Source of the DNA: Candidatus Nitrosopumilus sp.
Lineage (GTDB): Archaea; Thermoproteota; Nitrososphaeria; Nitrososphaerales; Nitrosopumilaceae
Length of the DNA stretch: 36,011 bases
Assembly (NCBI GenBank): GCA_008080815.1
Contig: VMDM01000028.1
Span: 1-36,011 of the forward strand
Direction: 5' to 3'
Of the stretch, positions 15,810 through 23,190 are shown piece by piece. Within the stretch, counting starts at the first letter, position 1, and each line of letters starts with the position of its first letter. Both the position numbers and the translations under genes were made by a program. Under the pieces are notes generated by a model. It saw only the letters and a program-made list of their open reading frames with translations, was not told the origin of the DNA and did no database searches.

Positions 15810-16886
15810 ATGAAAGCAGTCGTATACAATGAATATGCACCAGATGATAATTATGCTAAGATCCTTAAAGTCCAGGATATAGACGAACCAAAACCAAAAC
15901 CAGATGAGGTAATTTTTACAAATAAAGCCTCAGCTCTGAACTATAATGATATTTGGGGAATGAGAGGAGTTCCAGTAGCTGTTCCACTTCCACATGTTTC
16001 AGGTTCTGATGTAGCTGGAGATGTAATCGCAGTAGGCGAAGATGTCCAAAATTTCAAAGTAGGAGATAGAGTAGTTTCTCACTCTAATCTTGCATGCAGA
16101 GTTTGTAAAGCATGTACTGATGGAAGAGAATTTGATTGTACTCGAAGACAAGTTTGGGGTTTCCAAACAGGACCACTTTGGGGTGCTTACTCTGAACAAA
16201 TTCATTTACCAGAAGTAAACGTTTCAAAAATTCCTGATGGAGTTTCATATGAAGATGCAGCAGCAGCCTCAATGACCCTTCTTACTTCATGGCACATGTT
16301 AGTTGGAAGAGCCAAAATTACTCCAGGACAAACCGTTCTAGTAATGGGTGGTGGTTCTGGTGTAGGAAGCTTTGCAATTCAAATTGCAAAATTATACAAC
16401 TGTGATGTTATTGCAACTGCAAGTCCAGACAAACTAGAGAAATGTAAGGAACTTGGTGCAGATTATGCAGTAGACCACAGAAAAGACGATTGGCAAAAAG
16501 AAGTCTTCAAAATTTCAAAAGAAATCGCAAAAACAAAAGGTGAAGCACCTGGAATTGATCTTGCATTTGATCACATTGGTCAAACTCACTTCAACAAACA
16601 ACTCACCTTACTGAAATATGGTGCATCACTTGTTTCATGTGGTGCAACAACTGGTTATGACGCACAAATCGATCTTAGACACATATTCTTTAAGGGAATT
16701 AATGTCTTAGGTTCAACACAAGGAACTAAAGCTGAATTAGATCAAGGTCTCTATTGGATGGGTCAAGGTAAACTAAAATCGATTGTTGACTCTGTCTATA
16801 CCTTTGAGCAAGCAGCAGAGGCTCATACAAAAATGCTAAAGGGTAATTTCTTTGGCAAAATCTTAATGAAGCCTGAAGGCGCTTAG
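15810..16886 (+). CDS. MDR-superfamily zinc-type oxidoreductase (alcohol dehydrogenase/enoyl-CoA reductase-like)
   Basis: 358 residues with a GroES-like domain then a Rossmann NAD(P) domain. The structural zinc lobe is intact: C96, C99, C102 and C110. The nucleotide loop is G-G-G-S-G-V-G at 180-186. At the position of the catalytic-zinc cysteine of true alcohol dehydrogenases it has N-Y-N-D, so this is more like the quinone-reductase/acryloyl-CoA or crotonyl-CoA reductase branch. In an organism using the 3-hydroxypropionate/4-hydroxybutyrate cycle an acryloyl-CoA reductase is required, and this is a candidate, not proof. A CitE-like lyase follows 7 nt later. Confidence 0.88.
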   Translation: MKAVVYNEYAPDDNYAKILKVQDIDEPKPKPDEVIFTNKASALNYNDIWGMRGVPVAVPLPHVSGSDVAGDVIAVGEDVQNFKVGDRVVSHSNLACRVCKACTDGREFDCTRRQVWGFQTGPLWGAYSEQIHLPEVNVSKIPDGVSYEDAAAASMTLLTSWHMLVGRAKITPGQTVLVMGGGSGVGSFAIQIAKLYNCDVIATASPDKLEKCKELGADYAVDHRKDDWQKEVFKISKEIAKTKGEAPGIDLAFDHIGQTHFNKQLTLLKYGASLVSCGATTGYDAQIDLRHIFFKGINVLGSTQGTKAELDQGLYWMGQGKLKSIVDSVYTFEQAAEAHTKMLKGNFFGKILMKPEGA

Positions 16887-16893
16887 TCATTTA

Positions 16894-17751
16894 ATGACTC
16901 AGCTCTTCAGAAGTCTCATTTTTGTTCCAGGAAACAATCCTAGATTTTTAGAAAAAGCTAAAGCTCTATCTTCAGATATTGTTTGCTTTGATTTAGAGGA
17001 TTCTGTTCCTGATTCTGAAAAAAAAACTGCTAGAAATTTAATAAAAAATTCTCTGAAATCTAGAAATGATTATCACTCACAAATTTTTGTACGAACTAAT
17101 TCTCCTCAATCTGGAAAAATTTTAGATGATCTGAAGGAAATTGTTCAGAAAGGAATCGATGGAATAGTAATACCGAAAGTTAACAATATTTCAGAATTAA
17201 AGAAAATTCAAAAAGATCTAATACAAATTGAGAAAAAAAGAAAACTCAAACCAATTCAAATTCTCCCATCAATTGAATCCAGTGAGGGTGTTGTTAATGC
17301 ATATCCAATTTGCTCATTTAGCAAAAGAATCCATGCAGTAGTTTTTGGAATTTTTGATCTTCTAAATGATCTAGGTGTTGAATACACTAAAGATTCAGAG
17401 GGTGCAAAATATTCCCGCTCAAAAATACCCGTAGATGCAAAAGCTGCGGGAGTTTCATGTATTGATGGAATTTGGCAGGATCTAAATGATGCTAAAGGAT
17501 TTGAAAAAGACTGTATTTTGGGAAAGAGTCTCGGATATACTGGAAAAAGCTTGATTCATCCTGATCAAATTGAATTAACCCATAAACTCTTTGCACCAAC
17601 AAAAAGTGAAATTGAATGGGCAAAAAAAGTCTGCGAGATATATGAAAAATCTACAAAATCAGGTAAAGGTGCTACCACTGTTGAGGGAAAAATGATTGAT
17701 GAAGTTCATTACAAACAGGCTAAATCCATTATAGATATATCAAAAAACTAA
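16894..17751 (+). CDS. CitE-like HpcH/HpaI-family lyase (malyl/citramalyl-CoA lyase type)
   Basis: 285 residues, the length of stand-alone CitE-like proteins. R6 in F-R-S-L-I-F-V-P-G-N binds the CoA phosphate in relatives. D-L-E-D-S-V at 33-38 and the metal ligands E128 (S-I-E-S-S-E-G) and D155 (G-I-F-D-L-L-N-D-L-G) are present, so a Mg-dependent aldol cleavage of a short hydroxy-acyl-CoA is expected. No CitD/CitF partners are nearby, so it is not citrate lyase; malyl-CoA or citramalyl-CoA lyase/thioesterase is more likely. It probably shares a transcript with the MDR oxidoreductase. Confidence 0.88.
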   Translation: MTQLFRSLIFVPGNNPRFLEKAKALSSDIVCFDLEDSVPDSEKKTARNLIKNSLKSRNDYHSQIFVRTNSPQSGKILDDLKEIVQKGIDGIVIPKVNNISELKKIQKDLIQIEKKRKLKPIQILPSIESSEGVVNAYPICSFSKRIHAVVFGIFDLLNDLGVEYTKDSEGAKYSRSKIPVDAKAAGVSCIDGIWQDLNDAKGFEKDCILGKSLGYTGKSLIHPDQIELTHKLFAPTKSEIEWAKKVCEIYEKSTKSGKGATTVEGKMIDEVHYKQAKSIIDISKN

Positions 17752-17795
17752 ACCTATCCCGAATTAGTTAAAGGTAACAAGCAACTATTCAAAAT

Positions 17796-18506
17796 ATGAT
17801 CAATTTACTTGATCCAAATAATGTAATCACTAGAATGTTTAATTCTGAAAGATACGAGGACATGTACGAATATTGTAAGGATCTTTTATTAAAAATTCCA
17901 AATGACATGTTAGCATTACAAAATTGTGCTCTAGCTTTAATCTATCTCAAAAGATTTGATGAAGCTATAACTTATTGTGATAAAGTCCTATCAATTAATT
18001 CTGATGATAACTTTGCAATTAAAAACAAAATTTTTGCATTGGAAGGATTGGGTAATTACAGTTTGGTTATTGAATTATGTGATGAAATTTTAAAAAAAAA
18101 TCCTAGGGACTCTTGGATCATAAATAGTAAAGGTCTATCATTGAATGAATTAGACAGACATACCGAAGCCATCATCTGTTATGATGCGTCATTATTACTA
18201 GATCCCAAAGATGTAACAGCACTAATGAATAAAGCAATATCACTTAGTCATCTAAAAAAATTTGAAGAAGCAATTCAATACTATGATCTTGCTCAGAAAG
18301 CTGACCCATCCTTAAAGGAAATTCCTAGGGTAAAATCCCAATTATTTCAAAAATTAGGCATGGAAGAGAACGCATTTCTTGCCGCTCAGGGAATTTTGAA
18401 TGCGGATATGGAAAAAATTAAACAGGAAGCCCGAGAAAATAAATGCACTTTATTTCATCAAGTGTGTGAAAATGAATTTAAGAAATTTGAGAAAAATGAT
18501 TTCTAA
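17796..18506 (+). CDS. Tetratricopeptide-repeat protein
   Basis: 236 residues made mostly of 34-residue helix-turn-helix repeats: A-L-A-L-I-Y-L-K-R-F-D-E-A-I, then G-L-S-L-N-E-L-D-R-H-T-E-A-I and A-I-S-L-S-H-L-K-K-F-E-E-A-I are consecutive copies. I count about five repeats. No signal peptide or membrane helix is seen, so it should be a cytosolic protein-protein adaptor. The partner is unknown; the gene stands between the CitE-like lyase and the riboflavin genes, with a 44-nt gap upstream. Confidence 0.88.
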   Translation: MINLLDPNNVITRMFNSERYEDMYEYCKDLLLKIPNDMLALQNCALALIYLKRFDEAITYCDKVLSINSDDNFAIKNKIFALEGLGNYSLVIELCDEILKKNPRDSWIINSKGLSLNELDRHTEAIICYDASLLLDPKDVTALMNKAISLSHLKKFEEAIQYYDLAQKADPSLKEIPRVKSQLFQKLGMEENAFLAAQGILNADMEKIKQEARENKCTLFHQVCENEFKKFEKNDF

Positions 18507-18516
18507 AAATAAATGA

Positions 18517-18523
18517 TTTTATA
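18517..18523 (+). promoter_or_regulatory. TATA box for riboflavin synthase
   Basis: TTTTATA ends 23 nt before ATG 18546. Transcription from it would begin at or after an upstream in-frame TTG at 18534, so it decides in favour of the ATG start. Confidence 0.6.
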
Positions 18524-18545
18524 GTTCACCTTTTTGTTTTCTTAC

Positions 18546-19130
18546 ATGTTTACTGGAATTGTAGAGGGAATTGGAACCATTGAAGAAATATCTACAAAGA
18601 CAAAAAATCGTAGTGCAATTCAGATGACAGTTAATTTAGGAAAGAACTCCAAGGGATTAAAAATTGGACAAAGTGTTGCATTAAATGGAGTATGTCTTAC
18701 TGCAATCAAAGTTGATAAATCAAATTGTATTTTTGAAATGATTGAGGAAACTACAAAAAAAACTGATTTAGGAAATTTGAAAGTTGGTGGTATTGTAAAT
18801 ATTGAACGAAGTTTGAAAGCTGGTGAACGACTTGAAGGTCATTTTGTTTTAGGACATGTTGATGGTGTTGGAATTATAAAGAAAATTTTGAAAAAACCAA
18901 AAGAAGTTCAAGTCTGGTTTGAATTACCAAAAAAATTATCAAAATATGTTGTTAAAAAAGGCTCTATTGCTGTAGATGGAATTAGTTTGACTGTAGTAGA
19001 TATTAAAAATAATCTTGCATCTGTATCTTTAATTCCTCATACCATAGAAGTTACAAATTTTAAAACCAAAAAAGTTGGAGATAAACTTAATATTGAAACT
19101 GACATTTTGGGAAAATACATTTTGAAATAA
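18546..19130 (+). CDS. ribE: Riboflavin synthase, two-lumazine-domain (alpha) type
   Basis: 194 residues from ATG 18546. The start M-F-T-G-I-V-E-G-I-G is the invariant beginning of the trimeric riboflavin synthase, and the TATA box excludes the TTG 12 nt earlier. Two homologous lumazine-binding barrels follow: A-L-N-G-V-C-L-T in the first; G-H-F-V-L-G-H-V-D-G and A-V-D-G-I-S-L-T-V-V in the second. The enzyme dismutates two 6,7-dimethyl-8-ribityllumazine molecules into riboflavin and the pyrimidinedione. This is the bacterial/eukaryotic-type enzyme, not the unrelated pentameric one of methanogens. It is separated from ribB by 78 nt with its own promoter. Confidence 0.95.
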   Translation: MFTGIVEGIGTIEEISTKTKNRSAIQMTVNLGKNSKGLKIGQSVALNGVCLTAIKVDKSNCIFEMIEETTKKTDLGNLKVGGIVNIERSLKAGERLEGHFVLGHVDGVGIIKKILKKPKEVQVWFELPKKLSKYVVKKGSIAVDGISLTVVDIKNNLASVSLIPHTIEVTNFKTKKVGDKLNIETDILGKYILK

Positions 19131-19151
19131 AATTTCTTATTTACCACTTTT

Positions 19152-19165
19152 TTGGTAGTTACCAA
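19152..19165. promoter_or_regulatory. Inverted repeat TTGGTA-GT-TACCAA upstream of ribB
   Basis: Perfect 6-bp arms with a 2-nt centre, preceded by another TACCA at 19142-19146. It lies 13 nt upstream of the TATA element at 19179-19185, where an activator or repressor might bind. It may also act as part of the ribE terminator. Confidence 0.4.
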
Positions 19166-19178
19166 TTTTCTAGTAAAC

Positions 19179-19185
19179 TTTATAA
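19179..19185 (+). promoter_or_regulatory. TATA box for the ribB-ribH-arfA operon
   Basis: TTTATAA ends 24 nt before the ATG at 19209. Confidence 0.6.
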
Positions 19186-19208
19186 TCAGACTGCCTACAA
19201 TTTGATTT

Positions 19209-19874
19209 ATGAGTTTAGAAAATGCTTTACAATCCCTAAAACAAGGTGAATTTGTATTATTACACGACTCTACAGGCAGAGAAAATGAAATTGATATGGT
19301 AGTTGCAGCCCAATTCATTACTCCTGAACATGTTGCTAGAATGCGACAAAATGCTGGTGGTTTACTCTGTATTGCAATTGATAATCAATTTGCAAAATCA
19401 CTTGAATTACGATATATGCATGAAATTTTAGCAGATTCTGATATTTCTAACAAAGAAATGATAATGGGTCTAGCACCTTATGGTGATCATCCAACCTTCT
19501 CCTTATCAGTTAATCATTATCAAACCTATACTGGAATTACTGACCAAGATAGATCTTTGACAATAAAAGAAATGGCAAATATCTATAATCTTGAAAATAA
19601 ACAGAAAAAGTTTGCATCTTCATTTAAAACTCCTGGACATGTTCCACTTCTAATTGCATCACAAGGTCTTTTAGCTGCTCGACAAGGTCATACTGAAATG
19701 TCTGTGTATTTAGCTCAAATTGCTGGTCTCACTCCAGTAACTGCAATATGTGAAATGATGGATGCTCAAACATACTCTGCATTGTCAATTGATAAAGCAG
19801 AAAAATTTGGTAAGCAAAATGGAATTCCATTAATTGATGGAAAAGAACTCATTGAATATGCCAAGGTGCATTAA
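19209..19874 (+). CDS. ribB: 3,4-dihydroxy-2-butanone 4-phosphate synthase
   Basis: 221 residues, the single-domain RibB without a GTP cyclohydrolase II fusion. It converts ribulose 5-phosphate into the four-carbon precursor of lumazine plus formate. The acidic metal loop D-S-T-G-R-E-N-E-I-D is at 21-30 and the G-H-T-E motif lies at about residue 159 in R-Q-G-H-T-E-M-S-V-Y-L-A. First gene of a five-gene run of near-zero spacing that ends with arfC; ribH starts 2 nt after its stop. Confidence 0.95.
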   Translation: MSLENALQSLKQGEFVLLHDSTGRENEIDMVVAAQFITPEHVARMRQNAGGLLCIAIDNQFAKSLELRYMHEILADSDISNKEMIMGLAPYGDHPTFSLSVNHYQTYTGITDQDRSLTIKEMANIYNLENKQKKFASSFKTPGHVPLLIASQGLLAARQGHTEMSVYLAQIAGLTPVTAICEMMDAQTYSALSIDKAEKFGKQNGIPLIDGKELIEYAKVH

Positions 19875-19876
19875 TT

Positions 19877-20293
19877 TTGAATATTGCAATTGTAGTTTCA
19901 GAGTTTAATGACGAAGTAACGTCACGTATGCATTCAGTAGCAAAAGAAAAAGCAGATTCCCTAAAATTAAAAATCACTCACACTTGTCATGTTCCAGGAG
20001 CATATGATATGCCCATTATTGTTGATGCCCTTTTACAAAGAAAGGATGTTGATGCAGTGGTCACTCTTGGCGCAATAATTAAAGGTCAAACCAAACATGA
20101 TGAGGTAATTTCTCATGCTGCTGCTAAAACATTAACTGAATTATCCATAAAATACCAAAAACCTGTCTCATTGGGTATTTCTGGACCTGGAATGCAGGAG
20201 AGACATGCTTATGCACGAATTAGACCTGTTGCTGAGCGTGCTGTTGAGGCAGTTCTCAAAATTTCAAACCAACTTAAGGGACTTTCAAATTGA
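19877..20293 (+). CDS. ribH: 6,7-dimethyl-8-ribityllumazine synthase
   Basis: 138 residues from a TTG start, 2 nt after ribB. S-E-F-N near the start, H-V-P-G-A-Y-D-M-P and G-A-I-I-K-G-Q-T-K-H-D-E-V are the substrate-binding loops; the histidine of the last is the catalytic base. It joins the ribB product with 5-amino-6-ribitylaminopyrimidinedione to make lumazine, the ribE substrate, and normally forms pentamers or 60-mers. Its TGA stop overlaps the TTG of arfA by 4 nt (ATTGA), indicating translational coupling. Confidence 0.95.
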   Translation: MNIAIVVSEFNDEVTSRMHSVAKEKADSLKLKITHTCHVPGAYDMPIIVDALLQRKDVDAVVTLGAIIKGQTKHDEVISHAAAKTLTELSIKYQKPVSLGISGPGMQERHAYARIRPVAERAVEAVLKISNQLKGLSN

Positions 20294-21042
20294 TTCAACT
20301 TAGTATTCTCAAAATTACTGGTTATGGGCCATGGACACTAACTTTGGGTAGTGACCGAGAACATGAATTACAAATGCTTCAGGCATCACTCTATAAAAAA
20401 ATACAAAAGTTATTCTCTGATTTGAATTCTCTAGTTTTCCAGAATCGTTCTGATGAATTTTTTGTAGTATCAAATAAAATATCATTAGAAAATCATATAG
20501 AAATTCAAAAAAATTTAGAGAAAGAATTTGAAATTAAATTGAATATTTCAATTGGATATGGTGATACCCCTTATGATGCAAATTTAATGGCATATGATGC
20601 AAAGAAAAATAAAATTTTTCTTAGCGAACAATATAACATTTTTGGAAAAATATGTCCAGATACAAATCCACAAGTTACTATCATGCATTTAGATGTAGAT
20701 GATATCACGTCTAGAGCAAAAACAAATTCTCCATATGAGATCTCCTCAATTATTTTCCAATTATACTCCAAGATGTCAAAATTTTTCTTGGAAAAAAACT
20801 CACTGACTTTTTTTATGGGTGGTGATAATTTCATGGTTGTTGCAACTGATTCTGCAAAAAAGGCGACCTCTCAATTCATCGAGATGATAAAACAGGAAGA
20901 AAAAATATTTCTTAATTGTGGAATAGGAAACGCAGTAACATGCAGAGAAGCTATCAAATTAGCCACAAAATCACTTGATACCATACGAGAAATTAGAGAT
21001 TCTGGAAAAGAAAAACCTGAAATCTACGAGTTGTCATGTTAA
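20290..21042 (+). CDS. arfA: GTP cyclohydrolase III (archaeal riboflavin pathway, ArfA)
   Basis: 250 residues from TTG 20290. The family signature is visible: I-T-G-Y-G-P-W-T near the start, N-R-S-D-E-F-F-V, G-Y-G-D-T-P-Y-D-A-N, and the second ferredoxin-like half containing H-L-D-V-D-D and F-F-M-G-G-D-N-F. ArfA opens GTP to the formylamino-pyrimidine phosphate, the first step of archaeal riboflavin and F420 synthesis, and uses metal-binding Asp residues as in nucleotide cyclases. The separate formamide hydrolase ArfB that should follow is not encoded in the window. Overlaps the next gene by 7 nt. Confidence 0.93.
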   Translation: MIQLSILKITGYGPWTLTLGSDREHELQMLQASLYKKIQKLFSDLNSLVFQNRSDEFFVVSNKISLENHIEIQKNLEKEFEIKLNISIGYGDTPYDANLMAYDAKKNKIFLSEQYNIFGKICPDTNPQVTIMHLDVDDITSRAKTNSPYEISSIIFQLYSKMSKFFLEKNSLTFFMGGDNFMVVATDSAKKATSQFIEMIKQEEKIFLNCGIGNAVTCREAIKLATKSLDTIREIRDSGKEKPEIYELSC

Positions 21043-22226
21043 TTAAAAACATCAGTGTGTTGTTTGAGGAAGAACTTGACTATTACTTTGAACTTGATAT
21101 TAGAATTGAAAATGATAAATTTGTAAAAATAAAACCAAACATTAAACCAGAAAAAAATGAGAAAATCATCAATGGTGAAGGATTACTTTTAATCCCTGGT
21201 TTTGTTAATTGTCATACGCATATTGGTGATTCTATTGGAAAGGACTTTACCATCAACAGCTCTGTTGATCAAAGAATTCATCCTGTTTTCGGTGTAAAAA
21301 CAAAAATTTTAAAAAATTCCTCCAGTAATAATTTATCAAATTTCATAAAAAATTCATGCCATTCAATGATGAGAAAGGGAATTACAACATTTGTTGATTT
21401 TAGAGAAGGGGGTTTAGATGGAGTAAAATTATTACGTGATTCTACTGCATCAATTCCAATTCGAGCAATCATTCTTGGAAGAGTTGACTTTTACAATAAT
21501 TCAAAAGAGATTAAAAACAACACTTCATTTCCAGTAGAAAGAAATTCAGAATTGAATCAAATTTTAGAACAATCTGATGGTTTGGGAATTAGTGGCGCTA
21601 ATGAATACAGTGATTCGAATCTCAATCATTTCTCAAAAATTAAAAAAATTCGAGCCATTCATTCTTCTGAAACTTTGGAGAGTGTTAAAAATTCACTAAA
21701 AATTACTGGTAAATCAGAAACAATTAGAGCCCTTAAACTCAAACCTGACTTCCTAGTACACATGACATTTGCCTCAACAAATGATCTAAAGAAAGCGGCA
21801 AAAATCACTAGAGGGATTGTTGTATGTCCACGAGCAAATGCCTCTCTAGCTGAGGGAATTCCTGATATTGAATTAATGAAAAAGGCTGGTTGTACCATTG
21901 GAATTGGAACTGACAATGTTATGATAAATTCTCCAGATATGTTTCGAGAGATGGATTACTTGTGGAAAGTAACAATGGGAGTAAATAAAAAAAGAATTGA
22001 ACCAAAAGAAATTCTTAAAATGGCAACAGTAAATGGTGAAAAAATACTTCAAAAGAAGATCGGAATAATAAAAGAGGGTTATTTAGCTGATTGTATTTTC
22101 ATTGATAAGCATTCAATAGATTTGGAAATAATGCATAATCCTTATGCTGCAATTGTTCATAGAGCTTCTGAAACATCAATACGTGCAGTGATGACTGGAG
22201 GAAAAATTGTTCATGGAAAAATCTAG
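21036..22226 (+). CDS. Deaminase-type amidohydrolase within the riboflavin operon
   Basis: 396 residues of the amidohydrolase superfamily. Small beta-domain halves flank a TIM barrel. Metal and catalytic positions match cytosine/guanine/adenosine-type deaminases: H60 and H62 (C-H-T-H), H209 and E212 (H-S-S-E, the catalytic Glu), H242 (V-H-M-T-F) and D293 (G-T-D-N). No carboxylated lysine of the dihydroorotase kind is evident. C-P-R-A-N-A-S-L near residue 270 is also typical of the nucleobase deaminase group. It overlaps arfA by 7 nt and arfC by 14 nt. I infer that it deaminates a pyrimidine intermediate between ArfC and RibH; a formamide hydrolase role replacing ArfB is the alternative. Confidence 0.85.
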   Translation: MLIKNISVLFEEELDYYFELDIRIENDKFVKIKPNIKPEKNEKIINGEGLLLIPGFVNCHTHIGDSIGKDFTINSSVDQRIHPVFGVKTKILKNSSSNNLSNFIKNSCHSMMRKGITTFVDFREGGLDGVKLLRDSTASIPIRAIILGRVDFYNNSKEIKNNTSFPVERNSELNQILEQSDGLGISGANEYSDSNLNHFSKIKKIRAIHSSETLESVKNSLKITGKSETIRALKLKPDFLVHMTFASTNDLKKAAKITRGIVVCPRANASLAEGIPDIELMKKAGCTIGIGTDNVMINSPDMFREMDYLWKVTMGVNKKRIEPKEILKMATVNGEKILQKKIGIIKEGYLADCIFIDKHSIDLEIMHNPYAAIVHRASETSIRAVMTGGKIVHGKI

Positions 22227-22869
22227 ACCAAAAATAACAATTAGTTCTGCAATATCCATTGACGGAAAAATATCATCAAAATGTAATGATTCAAAATTAT
22301 CTTCTAATGATGATCTAAAGAGATTACATAAACTACGTTCAACATATGATGCAATACTTGTTGGAAAAAATACTGTCTTAAAGGATAATCCACTTTTAAC
22401 TGTCAGATTCACAAAAGGGAAAAACCCGATACGAATTATTTTAGATTCAAGAGGAGAAATTCCAAAAGAATCAAAGATTTTAGTCACTTCAAAAAAATTC
22501 CCAACAATAATTGCTGTTTCCAAAAATATTTCAAAAAATAATTTAGAAAAATTAAAACAATTTCCAGTCGAAATTATAATCTCTGGAAAAGATACTGTAA
22601 ATTTAAAAAATCTTTTAGAAAAACTTGTACAAAAAGGAATTAAATCCATTTTAGTTGAAGGTGGAGGAACTACAAATTGGGAATTTGTTAAAAAAAATCT
22701 TTTTGATGAAATCATAGTTACGATTTCACCATTCTTACTAGGTGGCGAAAAATCAATTTCATTTATTCGAGGTTCTGGATTTTCAAAATTATCAAAATCG
22801 CCAAAATTAAAAATTCATTCAATTAAGAGGCTAAGTAATCATTTAGTAGTCAATTACAGAAAAGTGTAA
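22213..22869 (+). CDS. arfC: Diaminopyrimidine-phosphate reductase (ArfC, RibD-C-like)
   Basis: 218 residues from ATG 22213; a TTG two codons earlier is possible but less likely. It is a stand-alone RibD reductase domain: S-S-A-I-S-I-D-G-K-I-S at the start, Y-D-A-I-L-V-G-K-N-T-V-L-K-D-N-P-L-L, and L-V-E-G-G-G-T-T-N-W near residue 152, the NADPH and substrate sites. It reduces the ribosyl side chain of 2,5-diamino-6-ribosylaminopyrimidinone 5-phosphate to ribityl. There is no N-terminal zinc deaminase domain as in bacterial RibD, so the deamination must come from another protein, and the overlapping amidohydrolase is a natural candidate. Confidence 0.93.
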   Translation: MEKSRPKITISSAISIDGKISSKCNDSKLSSNDDLKRLHKLRSTYDAILVGKNTVLKDNPLLTVRFTKGKNPIRIILDSRGEIPKESKILVTSKKFPTIIAVSKNISKNNLEKLKQFPVEIIISGKDTVNLKNLLEKLVQKGIKSILVEGGGTTNWEFVKKNLFDEIIVTISPFLLGGEKSISFIRGSGFSKLSKSPKLKIHSIKRLSNHLVVNYRKV

Positions 22870-22905
22870 GTTATTATACTAATTTCTAAAATCGTTTTTA
22901 AGAAA

Positions 22906-23166
22906 TTGGCAGTAAAATCTTCAAAGAAAAAGGCAGCACCTAAGAAAAAGGCAGCACCTAAGAAAAAGGCAGCACCTAAGAAAAAGGCAGCACCTAAGAA
23001 AAAAACTTCTACTAAAAAGAAATCCGCTTTTGGTGGATATGCAATTAGTTTTGCAGGTAGAAAAGAAACTGTAGAGCAAGTTTTTGGTTCAAAACCTATT
23101 GCACCAAGTGAAATGACAAAAAAGATTTGGGCATTTGTAAAATCAAAAAAACTCTCCAATAGATAA
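22906..23166 (+). CDS. Lysine-rich KKKAAP-repeat protein, probable nucleic-acid binder
   Basis: 86 residues from a TTG start at 22906, 36 nt after arfC. Residues 4-40 are lysine-rich, with four perfect K-K-K-A-A-P units and a fifth divergent K-K-K-T-S-T, like the tails of histone H1 and of bacterial HU variants. The C-terminal 40 residues are a small folded domain whose end, S-E-M-T-K-K-I-W-A-F-V-K-S-K-K-L-S-N, resembles the first half of a SWIB/MDM2 domain. A chromatin-associated function is likely but inferred. Codon use inside the repeat is uniform, which marks recent expansion. Confidence 0.8.
   Translation: MAVKSSKKKAAPKKKAAPKKKAAPKKKAAPKKKTSTKKKSAFGGYAISFAGRKETVEQVFGSKPIAPSEMTKKIWAFVKSKKLSNR
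22924..22995 (+). repeat. Four perfect 18-nt tandem repeats (KKKAAP)
   Basis: Units start at 22924, 22942, 22960 and 22978, each AAGAAAAAGGCAGCACCT. Perfect identity suggests copy-number variation by slippage. Confidence 0.95.
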
Positions 23167-23172
23167 TCAATT

Positions 23173-23190
23173 GTTAACGTTTACGTTAAC
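23173..23190. promoter_or_regulatory. Palindrome GTTAACGT-TT-ACGTTAAC upstream of the hemerythrin gene
   Basis: Perfect 8-bp arms with a 2-nt centre, beginning 6 nt after the stop of the lysine-rich gene and about 63 nt before the hemerythrin ATG at 23254. No T run follows it directly, which favours an operator over a terminator. A TATA-like stretch lies at about 23225-23233. Confidence 0.5.

Noticed and set aside
16894-17751. Citrate lyase beta subunit in the strict sense
   Set aside because: No CitD or CitF subunits nearby, and the length fits stand-alone CitE-like lyases.
22176-22715. 179-residue minus-strand frame opposite arfC
   Set aside because: It mirrors the well-supported arfC coding frame and has the Phe/Ser-rich composition of an antisense shadow.
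22924-22995. 18-nt repeats as a CRISPR array
   Set aside because: The units are directly adjacent with no spacers, in frame, and encode a lysine-rich protein tail.
22854-23159. Minus-strand frame with a Phe/Leu/Gly/Ala repeat opposite the KKKAAP gene
   Set aside because: The repeat is only the reverse complement of the lysine-rich repeat; the plus-strand product has sensible composition and a folded domain.
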